The notes beneath the pieces are model-generated. The model made no database searches. It had not been told where the DNA came from and saw only the letters and a program-made list of their open reading frames with translations. DNA of 64,000 nt from Hujiaoplasma nucleasis (lineage in GTDB: Bacteria; Bacillota_I; Bacilli_A; Izemoplasmatales; Hujiaoplasmataceae): contig NZ_CP051151.1 in assembly GCF_013745115.1 (NCBI RefSeq), forward strand, positions 1,054,001 to 1,118,000. The letters run 5' to 3'. Made by a program: the position numbers and the translations under genes. This document shows positions 1 to 11,220 of the stretch, in pieces. Position 1 is the stretch's first letter; every line of letters begins with the position of its first letter.

Positions 1-183
1 CTAAAAGCAAACAAAATTCAATTATATTATACGCCTAAGCACATTTTACTGCAATATGCATGGATATTTTTGTCTAATATTTATTGTATAAACTCTATTA
101 AGTAATTATGTGAACTCCATTTTCTCAAGTACTTTTTCTGCTTTATAAAACATATTGTATCGGTGGTAGTCTATTTAATAAAG

Positions 184-212
184 AAAAAAGCATCAGATCA
201 TTAATCTAATGC
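184..212 (-). terminator. Intrinsic terminator after the lipoprotein gene
   Basis: A 9-bp stem (190-198 with 204-212, one G-U pair, 5-nt loop) is followed on the minus strand by six Ts at 189-184. It lies about 50 nt past the stop of the lipoprotein gene at 266-766. Between 1 and 183 I see no supported gene, only a short open stretch without a start signal. Confidence 0.8.
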
Positions 213-265
213 TAGTCTTTTAGTTTTTTATTAGCTACTTTTTTTTATAATTATTACAACTTTTC

Positions 266-766
266 TTAATTATTTAGCGCATTGATGATTGCTGCTTCAA
301 GAGTATCTTGTTGAGAGGCAGTCAGTTCATTTGATGTTCTAATGACTAATGTTCCTAAGGCAACATGTGATCCACTAGCAAATATGGTTCCATCAAAGGC
401 ACTTAAATAGTCATTTCTTTTTTTAGCATCTTCTGCATTGGCATAGACTTCTATACTTCCGCCACCATCAGTTCCTGCTTCTAATGCGCTTGTTTCAGTA
501 TTACCTTCTACAAGATCATATAAGAAAAATAAAGCTCCCGTATAAGAACCATCTTTACCAAGATTCCCATTTGGATCATTTTCTTCAGTCACAATTTCAA
601 TCAAACTAATATGGTCTATTGATGAAATCGCATTGCGGACATCTTCTATTGCCGGATTATTAATAAGCGATTTTTCTGTTCCATCATCAGTACATCCCAT
701 AATAAGGCTTGATAACATTGTTAACAATAATAAATAAAAAATATTTTTCTTTAAAACATAAGCCAT
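266..766 (-). CDS. Small secreted lipoprotein, unknown function
   Basis: A 166-residue protein with a type II signal peptide: two lysines near the N-terminus, a hydrophobic stretch at about residues 9-24 and the lipobox LIMGC with Cys25 as the expected lipidated residue. The mature part is acidic and I recognise no domain. It probably sits on the outer face of the membrane. The start follows an AGAGGAAA ribosome site. It is a single-gene unit with its own terminator at 184-212. It is not obviously a member of the short lipoprotein family at 60.8-64 kb, because it lacks that family's GY and YKNL motifs. Confidence 0.75.
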   Translation of the reverse strand: MAYVLKKNIFYLLLLTMLSSLIMGCTDDGTEKSLINNPAIEDVRNAISSIDHISLIEIVTEENDPNGNLGKDGSYTGALFFLYDLVEGNTETSALEAGTDGGGSIEVYANAEDAKKRNDYLSAFDGTIFASGSHVALGTLVIRTSNELTASQQDTLEAAIINALNN

Positions 767-788
767 AATTTTTTCCTCTTTATCTTTC

Positions 789-862
789 TATAATATAAGT
801 CTTTTGGTCAATTGAATATTCAATTCTATATCAAAGCTATAAAATGATTATAATATAAGTCT
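789..862. repeat. 14-bp direct repeat upstream of lipoprotein gene
   Basis: The 14-mer TATAATATAAGTCT occurs exactly at 789-802 and again at 849-862, a spacing of 60 bp. The region lies just upstream of the lipoprotein gene at 266-766, so the copies could be regulatory sites or repeated promoter elements. There is no direct evidence for either. Confidence 0.5.
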
Positions 863-900
863 ATCAATCTAACAATAGAAATTTTCATCGCCAATAAAAA

Positions 901-1020
901 AACCTCCAAAGTATTGGACAATAACTAATCTACTCATAATCATTAAGATTACTTTCTTTTTTTTAGTGTCTACTTAAGAGGTATCATATCAATTTATTTT
1001 GGGTCTACTTTTGAGGGTTT
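901..1020. mobile_element. Possible 120-bp IS3-like deletion relic
   Basis: This is part of a 380-bp gene-free stretch (767-1147). Its ends form an imperfect inverted repeat: AACCTCCAAAGTATTGGACA at 901-920 and, on the other strand, AAACCCTCAAAAGTAGACCC at 1001-1020. A second partial copy of the motif (GTGTCTACTT, 966-975) lies inside. Ends of this style resemble IS3-family insertion sequences from low-GC Firmicutes. No transposase remains. The call rests on motif resemblance only. Confidence 0.35.
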
Positions 1021-1147
1021 GTTTCAAGATTGCTAATTTTATGTTTATAAGCAGGTGAGTCTTATGTGATAAGAATCTTGAAAGCATATCTAAAATAAAA
1101 CTATATAATAATTAATTAATATTCAAAATGGAAGAATTATTTAAAAA

Positions 1148-2812
1148 TTATTCATATTTTGCTTTTATATATTGTTCCCAATCATTTACGATCTCTTCCC
1201 AAGTTTTATTTGTTAAATCAGTGATAATAGATCTATTAGAAAAAGCGAGTTTGTAAGTTTCTTCACCATAAGTTTCAATAAAGTAATTATTTAAAGAAAT
1301 ATATAAAAATGTATGTTTAAATGGTCTATCCTTCTGAAAAACGTCATCGTATGATTCTGATAAATAGACATACATATCATAGAGTTCATTTCGGTCTTTC
1401 TCAAAATCAATTTCTCTATCATATATTTCTCCAAACATAGTAACCGCATTTTCCGGCTTATTAATTGAACCATTAAGTATTCTTGCATCTAAAATCAAAT
1501 ACTCATAATACTTTTTTTGATAATAAAAATCTTCTGAATAAAAACAAGCTACACCTTCTCTTAGCCATTCATCATTTCTTGTATCATAATCCATATAAGC
1601 ATATGTAATATAGTGGATATATTCATGGCTAAAACTGCGTACTGATCTTAGAAATATATGGCCACCCCTATTATAATAACTATTATCAACCTCTTCTATA
1701 TATATTTTTAAGTCTTTATATTCTACTGTACTATCCTTTAAAATATTATCTATTCTTGTCATTTCATTTTCAAATAGAATTATATTTTCTTTTAAACTCT
1801 TGTATGACTCAAACATAAAATCACCAAACAAACGTGTCTCAGTTCGACTACCATATGATTCATGCAAGAACCATGTTGCACGACTGGTATACCACTTTAC
1901 ATGATAATTTAAAGGATTTCTGTCAAAAAATATTGGATACTCATTCATAGCGATTTCATAAGCAAAACCATTGGTTCTTATATACCTATTAAGTCTTACA
2001 TTATATTCGCTTTCAAATTGATTATAATCACTGATATTTAAAAGTTCATCAAAACTTTTAATCCCTTCATTTTCAATGATATATCTAGCAAAATGCTGAG
2101 CGAAATCTTCCACATTTTCTAACAAATAACCAGAAGTATATGATTCATCTAATGTGGGAAAAGTCAAATCCATTAAATCTTCTCTCTCTTCCATTAGAAA
2201 ATATGAAATCACACTTTTATCTGTACGATTTTCTTCTTCAATATAGCTTAAATCAACAGATATATAAGAAGCTAAACCATAAATCAGTCCATAATTTGCA
2301 CTTGTTGAATAAAGGCCTAATAATGTATGAAAAACAGTATCAAATGAATTAATATGATCAATATTTAAATATACATGATTATTATAAGAATTTAAATAAT
2401 TAATATTATCTATAGATACATTATAAGTAATTTCCTTATCTTCTGTAATACCTCTAATTAATAAATAATCAACGATGACTTCAATATTATCTATGACATC
2501 TTCTTTAACAATATTGTCCTCTTCATCGAAAATATAAACAGCATTCATATCTTTTGATAACTCAATCAACTCAGAATCTATACAGGATCCATTTACTATT
2601 TCTTCATCATCAAGACATTCGATATCAAGATATTCAGTTGATGGATATTCAGTAAAAGGATAATCAGTATTAGGGGTTTCAGTTGATGGATATTCAGTTA
2701 AAGGAAGGTCGGTATCAAGATTTTCAGTTAATGGATATCTATCATTACATGATGTTAGTAAGAAAATACTAATTAATATTATTAAAAAAAATTTGATTTT
2801 GGATATCAGCAT
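1148..2812 (-). CDS. Lipoprotein with gluzincin-type zinc-metallopeptidase motif
   Basis: The protein is 554 residues from the ATG at 2812. A GTG at 2821 would overlap the GGAG ribosome site, so the ATG eight bases downstream of that site is preferred. The signal peptide ends in the lipobox LLTSC. A linker rich in Thr, Glu, Pro and Tyr follows, made of three 15-residue repeats. The C-terminal half contains HEYIH (about residue 396) and, some 20 residues on, WLREGVACFY, the HExxH...E arrangement of gluzincin peptidases. An earlier segment (about residues 155-190) has a similar layout, FHTLLGLY then LIYGLASYIS, but no HExxH, and may be a degenerate copy of the domain. It is expected on the cell surface. 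Substrate is unknown. Confidence 0.75.
   Translation of the reverse strand: MLISKIKFFLIILISIFLLTSCNDRYPLTENLDTDLPLTEYPSTETPNTDYPFTEYPSTEYLDIECLDDEEIVNGSCIDSELIELSKDMNAVYIFDEEDNIVKEDVIDNIEVIVDYLLIRGITEDKEITYNVSIDNINYLNSYNNHVYLNIDHINSFDTVFHTLLGLYSTSANYGLIYGLASYISVDLSYIEEENRTDKSVISYFLMEEREDLMDLTFPTLDESYTSGYLLENVEDFAQHFARYIIENEGIKSFDELLNISDYNQFESEYNVRLNRYIRTNGFAYEIAMNEYPIFFDRNPLNYHVKWYTSRATWFLHESYGSRTETRLFGDFMFESYKSLKENIILFENEMTRIDNILKDSTVEYKDLKIYIEEVDNSYYNRGGHIFLRSVRSFSHEYIHYITYAYMDYDTRNDEWLREGVACFYSEDFYYQKKYYEYLILDARILNGSINKPENAVTMFGEIYDREIDFEKDRNELYDMYVYLSESYDDVFQKDRPFKHTFLYISLNNYFIETYGEETYKLAFSNRSIITDLTNKTWEEIVNDWEQYIKAKYE
2635..2740. repeat. 45-bp coding tandem repeats in lipoprotein linker
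   Basis: A segment beginning CAGTT(G/A)ATGGATAT recurs at 2635, 2680 and 2725 with an exact 45-bp period. It encodes 15-residue Pro/Thr/Glu/Tyr-rich units just after the lipidated cysteine. A surface linker that can change length by whole codon repeats is a reasonable inference. Confidence 0.7.
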
Positions 2813-2891
2813 AAAAATCACTCCATTTTAAACTTACACCAACATTATACAAGACGTAAAGAGAAAAATAAACTCAATCACCTATATTAAC

Positions 2892-2980
2892 AAAAAAAGT
2901 TAGCAATTAAGCTAACTAATAAATTTAAGCTGGTGACACGTACAGGATTCGAACCTTTGAATGCATGCGTGAAAGGCATG
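2892..2980. repeat. Distal copy of 89-bp att-like repeat (tRNA-Glu 3' end plus terminator)
   Basis: This 89-bp stretch aligns without gaps to 4364-4452, with 77 of 89 bases identical by my count. It carries the tRNA-Glu terminator hairpin and the 3' part of the tRNA. The two copies are direct repeats 1,472 bp apart and enclose the AAA ATPase gene. This is the expected footprint of site-specific integration at a tRNA 3' end, although tandem duplication is an alternative. Confidence 0.75.
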
Positions 2981-3080
2981 CAATATAATATAGAATAAAT
3001 GCCAAATATAGGCTAAATATCGCTATGGCATTAAATTTGACCCCTATTTTAACCCCATAGATTTTTGATAAAAACCTTTC
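2925..3080 (-). pseudogene. Possible C-terminal remnant of a tyrosine integrase
   Basis: A stop-free frame of 51 codons runs from just past the ATPase gene through the truncated tRNA copy and ends at TAA (2925-2927). It contains the motif GVKIGVKFN, which resembles the C-terminal tails of phage-type tyrosine recombinases from Firmicutes. Such genes often read through their own att site. There is no start codon and no catalytic region. The call is inference from position and a short motif. Confidence 0.35.
2931..2980 (-). pseudogene. Truncated tRNA-Glu copy
   Basis: These 50 nt match the 3' part of the intact tRNA-Glu at 4403-4478, from the anticodon arm to CCA, including the TTC anticodon. 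The 5' half is replaced by unrelated AT-rich sequence. Four substitutions have broken the acceptor and T-arm pairing, so it is not a working tRNA. Confidence 0.8.
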
Positions 3081-3096
3081 TTAACCAAATTATATA

Positions 3097-4275
3097 CTAT
3101 TCTAAAAGAAAGTCTTCGATATTCTTATGTATGATGCCACTTTGTGAAAAATCTATTTTATCCATAGACAATACATATTTTTCAAAGTTGTCTTTTATAT
3201 GCTCATATACGCCAAATTCTCTGTTTCTGGTTTTATCAGTTTCTAATAAGTAACTCACTTGGTAATATTTGATATTTTTTCCTTTTTTTGCAACAAAATC
3301 AATTTCTTGTTCATTAACTTTTCCGATGTAAACTGTGTATCCTCTTCGTAAGAGTTCAACGTATACCATATTTTCTAATATCATTTCGATGACTTTTTCA
3401 TTATTTCCGACGATGGCTTCTCTGATTCCATGATCGGCTATGTAATATTTTTCTTCAGTTTTAAGTACTAATTTACCCATTAAATCATTTCTTCTTACTT
3501 TATAAATTAAAAAGGCATTTCTAATAACTTTTAAATAATTTAATATAGTATCCACTGAAACAGAAATTCTTTGGGACTTAAAATATTTAGATATAGAAAG
3601 TGCTGAAAAGGTTTTACCTGTATTATTAAAAACATATTCTATTAACTTTTCTAAAACAGTTGAATTTCTTATCTTGTTTCTATGAATAACATCTTGTAAT
3701 ACAGCTGAATTAAATGAGTCTCTTAGAACGTTCATTGATATTTCATAATCATAATCAAAAGCTGCAATCGAAGGCATACCACCATATGTAATATAATCGT
3801 TTAAACTTGCATTAGGTTTAAGTTGTCTAAACTCCTTAAAGGAAAAAGGATGAACTAAGATTTCAATATATCTTCCAGCTAAATAAGTTGATAAATCTGA
3901 TGATAATAAATCTGCATTAGAGCCTGTAACATATATATCAAACTGATCCATTGTGTGAAAACCATTCACTGCTTTCTCCCAATCTTTAACCCTTCCAACT
4001 TCATCAAGAAAGACATACAAGTTTCCTTGCTTGCCTTCACTCCAAGAGATAACTCTATCAGATAAATCTTTGTAATCTTGTATATCAAAATGCTCTGGTA
4101 ATTCAAAATTTAATTTTAGTATATGTTCTTTCTTAACATTGCTTTCCAATAACTCATTAATAAATAAATCCAATAAAACTGATTTACCAACCCTACGTAA
4201 ACCAGTTAATATTTTAATGATCGGTTTATCTTTATAATTATTTAATATATTAAGATATCTAATTCTTTTTATCAT
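3097..4275 (-). CDS. AAA ATPase with DUF4143 C-terminal domain
   Basis: The protein has about 392 residues. The N-terminal part has a Walker A motif GLRRVGKS (about residues 25-33) and a Walker B-like YVFLDEVG (about 90-97), typical of the AAA_14 ATPase family. The C-terminal part matches DUF4143 and ends with an EIDFVAKKG...QVSY segment that resembles a PD-(D/E)xK nuclease core with altered final residues. Family members are common in mobile regions; their biochemical role is poorly known. The second of two adjacent ATGs is chosen because the first lies too close to the GAGGTG ribosome site. The gene stands alone between duplicated tRNA-Glu ends and has paired operator-like repeats upstream. 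Confidence 0.85.
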   Translation of the reverse strand: MIKRIRYLNILNNYKDKPIIKILTGLRRVGKSVLLDLFINELLESNVKKEHILKLNFELPEHFDIQDYKDLSDRVISWSEGKQGNLYVFLDEVGRVKDWEKAVNGFHTMDQFDIYVTGSNADLLSSDLSTYLAGRYIEILVHPFSFKEFRQLKPNASLNDYITYGGMPSIAAFDYDYEISMNVLRDSFNSAVLQDVIHRNKIRNSTVLEKLIEYVFNNTGKTFSALSISKYFKSQRISVSVDTILNYLKVIRNAFLIYKVRRNDLMGKLVLKTEEKYYIADHGIREAIVGNNEKVIEMILENMVYVELLRRGYTVYIGKVNEQEIDFVAKKGKNIKYYQVSYLLETDKTRNREFGVYEHIKDNFEKYVLSMDKIDFSQSGIIHKNIEDFLLE

Positions 4276-4287
4276 CATACCACCTCT

Positions 4288-4346
4288 ATTTAGATTATAA
4301 TCGAAACAAATAGAAAAATCAATAAAAATTTAGATTATAATCGAAA
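4288..4346. promoter_or_regulatory. Paired 19-bp operator/promoter repeats before the ATPase gene
   Basis: The sequence ATTTAGATTATAATCGAAA occurs exactly at 4288-4306 and 4328-4346, starts 40 bp apart. Each copy contains the palindrome GATTATAATC, which also holds a -10-like TATAAT. Two identical palindromic sites on nearly the same helix face suggest a repressor site, possibly autoregulatory. That role is inference. Confidence 0.55.
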
Positions 4347-4363
4347 TTAATGTCGTCAAAAAT

Positions 4364-4390
4364 AAAAAAAGTTAGCATTATTGCTAACTT
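4364..4390 (-). terminator. Terminator of the rRNA-tRNA operon
   Basis: A 9-bp stem, AAGTTAGCA with TGCTAACTT around a 4-nt loop, is followed on the minus strand by a run of seven Ts. It begins about 13 nt beyond the 3' end of tRNA-Glu. A near copy sits at 2892-2918. Confidence 0.85.
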
Positions 4391-4402
4391 ATATGTTTAT
4401 GC

Positions 4403-4478
4403 TGGTGACCCGTACGGGATTCGAACCCGTGAATGCATGCGTGAAAGGCATGTGAGTTAACCGTTTCTCCAACGGGCC
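4403..4478 (-). tRNA. tRNA-Glu (UUC)
   Basis: A 76-nt cloverleaf with encoded CCA. The acceptor stem is GGCCCGT/ACGGGTC with one G-U pair, the T-loop is GGTTCGAATCC, and the anticodon is TTC in CCTTTCACG. It is the last gene of the rRNA operon and the likely attachment site for the insertion at 2892-4363. Confidence 0.95.
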
Positions 4479-4485
4479 ATATTAA

Positions 4486-4562
4486 TGGCGCCCCAACTAG
4501 GACTTGAACCTAGGACCCCATGATTAACAGTCATGTGCTCTGACCAACTGAGCTATTGAGGC
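4486..4562 (-). tRNA. tRNA-Asn (GUU)
   Basis: A 77-nt cloverleaf with encoded CCA. The acceptor stem GCCTCAA pairs with TTGGGGC, and the anticodon loop reads CTGTTAA with anticodon GTT. It lies between 5S rRNA and tRNA-Glu, 7 nt from the latter, and is part of the same transcript. Confidence 0.95.
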
Positions 4563-4576
4563 AAAGGTTAGAAAGA

Positions 4577-4690
<114 letters not shown>

Positions 4691-4721
4691 TTCTTTCAAA
4701 ACTGAATAAATTGTATTATGC

Positions 4722-7559
<2,838 letters not shown>

Positions 7560-7568
<9 letters not shown>

Positions 7569-7593
7569 GCTACAATTTATTCACTTTTCAAAG
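7560..7593 (-). other. Pre-23S processing stem, 5' arm
   Basis: On the minus strand this flank carries GTGAATAAATTGTA...GCAAAGTTAAG. The 3' flank at about 4693-4727 is its reverse complement with a short internal gap. Base pairing would bring the 23S ends together for RNase III-type maturation, as is known for bacterial rRNA precursors. Confidence 0.7.
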
Positions 7594-7661
7594 ATCTTTC
7601 TAAAATTTTTTTAAAAATTCGCGTCGCAAGGACTTTTTTTAAAGTCCGATAGACATTTTTT

Positions 7662-7749
7662 TATGAACTTTCTTTAGAAAGTTCTCTTTCTATGAACTTC
7701 ATTTATTGAAGTTCTCTTTCTATGAACTTTCTTTAGAAAGTTCTCTTTC
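7662..7749 (-). repeat. Three tandem hairpin repeats in the 16S-23S spacer
   Basis: Three 29-30 bp units (7662-7690, 7691-7720, 7721-7749) share TATGAACTT...AAGTTCTCTTTC. Each holds an 8-bp stem: GAACTTTC/GAAAGTTC in units 1 and 3, GAACTTCA/TGAAGTTC in unit 2. The changes in unit 2 are compensatory, so the hairpin is conserved rather than the sequence. A fourth hairpin, GGACTTT/AAAGTCC, lies at 7630-7647. The spacer holds no tRNA gene. Confidence 0.85.
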
Positions 7750-7760
7750 AAGAAACATAG

Positions 7761-7795
7761 TCCCTGAAAACCAAACATATACGATACTCAAAACG
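7761..7795 (-). other. Pre-16S processing stem, 3' arm
   Basis: The RNA of this stretch can pair over roughly 30 positions with the 16S leader at 9422-9455; the shared core is CGTATATGTT. Pairing of the flanks loops out 16S for maturation. Complementarity is seen directly; the role follows from known rRNA processing. Confidence 0.7.
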
Positions 7796-7797
7796 CT

Positions 7798-9345
<1,548 letters not shown>

Positions 9346-9421
9346 TTATTATATAAATTGTTTATTTAGCTCATTATTTTTTTACTCTTTGACGTTTTTT
9401 AAACTTGTCTTGTTTTTCTGT

Positions 9422-9455
9422 CGTTTTTCGTTCGTATATGTTCAGTTTTCAAAGA
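9422..9455 (-). other. Pre-16S processing stem, 5' arm (rRNA leader)
   Basis: The leader contains TTTGAAAACTGAACATATACG on the minus strand, complementary to the spacer segment at 7761-7795 across most of its length. The rest of the leader (9346-9491) is AT-rich and holds no gene. Confidence 0.7.
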
Positions 9456-9491
9456 CCATTTTCTTTACACGTCAGTGTGACGCGCTTATAT

Positions 9492-9520
9492 ATTCTATCA
9501 TAGCGAATATTTAAAGTCAA
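9492..9520 (-). promoter_or_regulatory. rRNA operon promoter
   Basis: The -35 TTGACT (9520-9515) and -10 TAGAAT (9497-9492) are separated by exactly 17 bp on the minus strand, about 145 bp upstream of 16S. It is a strong sigma-A type promoter. Between it and rseP (9521-9647) I see nothing else recognisable. Confidence 0.85.
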
Positions 9521-9647
9521 TCATTTTTGACCAGTTTTTTTAACTTTTTTTTATCCTATCCAACAAACCATCAAAACAGCAGCAAATAGGTGTAAAAGCC
9601 TTGTACTTCTTCATATTCGTGATATCTATTTTAATATAAAAGCGAAA

Positions 9648-11210
9648 TTATTTCAAGCCAAATAATCTCAAAATATCATGATAAGTTACATAAATCATTA
9701 ATCCAAGTAATAAAAAGAATACCGCAGTATGTAACAAGTTCTCAACTTTTTGATTTGGCTTTCTTTTGGTTATGGCTTCATAACCAATAAATACAATTCT
9801 CCCACCATCAAGAGCCGGTATCGGAAGTAGATTTAATATACCTAAGTTAACTGAAAGTAAAGCAATAAATGAAAAAAGAGCAATTAAACCTTGAGATGAT
9901 GCTTGTCTAACCAAAGAGAAGATACCAACAAAACCAGATAAATCTCTTATTCCAACTTCATCAGAAGCAAACAATAACCTTAAAGTTGAGAAAATAGAAG
10001 TACCGGCACCAAGAAAATTAGATGAAGCTGTTCCAAAAGAACCAAAAAAACTAAACTTCGTAGAAGATTCAATCCCTAGTCGCTTAAAATAAATATCATA
10101 GCCTTGTGTTTCTAAAACTTCTTGGCTATAAGCCTTATAAGTGAAAGTAAGACTTTGTCCATCCCTTTCAACCACGATAGTTGTTGGATTTTCTTCGCTA
10201 CTTCCATCAGCATAATTTTCAGCAAAAACAATTAAATCATCTAAAGTATTAAATGTTTGTCCATCAATACTAATAACTTTATCCCCTGACATTAATTCAG
10301 TATTGATATACAAGGGTTGACTTATGATTAAAGATTCTGATTTTCCATCTATAGAAAAACCTAAATTAAAGAAGAAATGCATAGGTTGAATCGTTTTAAC
10401 TAATTCTTGACCATTCCTTTCGATGACAAATACATATTCATTAACCCCTAAACTTAATTGTTCTACAACTGAATTTTCACCTTCAACCCATGAGTCGACA
10501 TTTACGCCATTGATTGAAATTATCTTATCACCTTCATAAAGAACTTGATCCGCTGGCAAGTTTTCTGATATACCACCAATCACAGTGCTTTCTTTATCAG
10601 CAACCCCGGCAAATAAACCTATCACTAAATAAATAAGAAAAGCTAAAACAAAATTCATTAAAGGTCCACCAAAGGTAGTTAAAAAACGATTACCTTTAGA
10701 TTTATCATTAAATCTTCTACCCTTAGGAGCGATTTGCATTTCATCCTTGGGATAAACATACATGGCTTTTTCATTAACCTTAAGGCCGTTAATGTTTAAA
10801 TTATCAACATCTGATAAATCAAAATCCTCAACAAGCGTTTCAATCATCTCAGGATATCTTTTATCTTTTATATTCAATACTATTTTGCTGATATTTTGTT
10901 TATCGTCTAGAACAAGACCAATTCTTTCACCGACTTTTACAACCTCTGCTTCTAACTCTTCACCAGCCATAGAAACAAAACCGCCAAAAGGAATTGCTCT
11001 AATAGAATATCTTGTTTCACCTTTCTTGATACTCCATAATCTAGGTCCCATACCAAAAGAATACTCATGACATAAAATCCCTGCTCTTTTCGCAAAGAAC
11101 AAATGGCCTAATTCATGAATACAAATAACCAATGATAAAACAAGTAAAAATATAATAATATTAATTGTTACATCCAAAACTGATGCAAAAAAACTTAAAG
11201 TATAAATCAT
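9648..11210 (-). CDS. rseP: RIP zinc metalloprotease (site-2 protease family)
   Basis: A 520-residue membrane protease that cuts transmembrane substrates inside the bilayer in regulated intramembrane proteolysis. The zinc site HELGH is at residues 32-36 in the first membrane segment, and NLLPIPALDGGR near the C-terminus supplies the third ligand. The middle carries one or two PDZ-like regions (about 205-265 and 300-360). It is longer than the usual 420-450 residues because of an insert between the first helix and the PDZ region. The start follows AGGAG at 7 nt. It is the last gene of uppS-cdsA-dxr-rseP, 10 nt after dxr, a conserved Firmicutes order. Confidence 0.93.
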   Translation of the reverse strand: MIYTLSFFASVLDVTINIIIFLLVLSLVICIHELGHLFFAKRAGILCHEYSFGMGPRLWSIKKGETRYSIRAIPFGGFVSMAGEELEAEVVKVGERIGLVLDDKQNISKIVLNIKDKRYPEMIETLVEDFDLSDVDNLNINGLKVNEKAMYVYPKDEMQIAPKGRRFNDKSKGNRFLTTFGGPLMNFVLAFLIYLVIGLFAGVADKESTVIGGISENLPADQVLYEGDKIISINGVNVDSWVEGENSVVEQLSLGVNEYVFVIERNGQELVKTIQPMHFFFNLGFSIDGKSESLIISQPLYINTELMSGDKVISIDGQTFNTLDDLIVFAENYADGSSEENPTTIVVERDGQSLTFTYKAYSQEVLETQGYDIYFKRLGIESSTKFSFFGSFGTASSNFLGAGTSIFSTLRLLFASDEVGIRDLSGFVGIFSLVRQASSQGLIALFSFIALLSVNLGILNLLPIPALDGGRIVFIGYEAITKRKPNQKVENLLHTAVFFLLLGLMIYVTYHDILRLFGLK

Positions 11211-11220
11211 TTAAAAACTC

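Noticed and set aside
1-183. Short open stretch on the minus strand (about 22 codons, ending near 115) that looks protein-like
   Set aside because: Too short, bounded by stops, no start or ribosome site. It could be gene debris but cannot be supported.
3065-3253. 62-codon plus-strand frame near the ATPase end
   Set aside because: Overlaps the ATPase gene in reverse, with no start signals.
4364-4562. Possible CRISPR-like or tandem tRNA array
   Set aside because: Only two different tRNAs and one terminator are present; the apparent repeat is the att-like duplication.
10762-11070. Plus-strand frame opposite rseP
   Set aside because: Antisense to a strongly supported membrane protease, no promoter or ribosome site.
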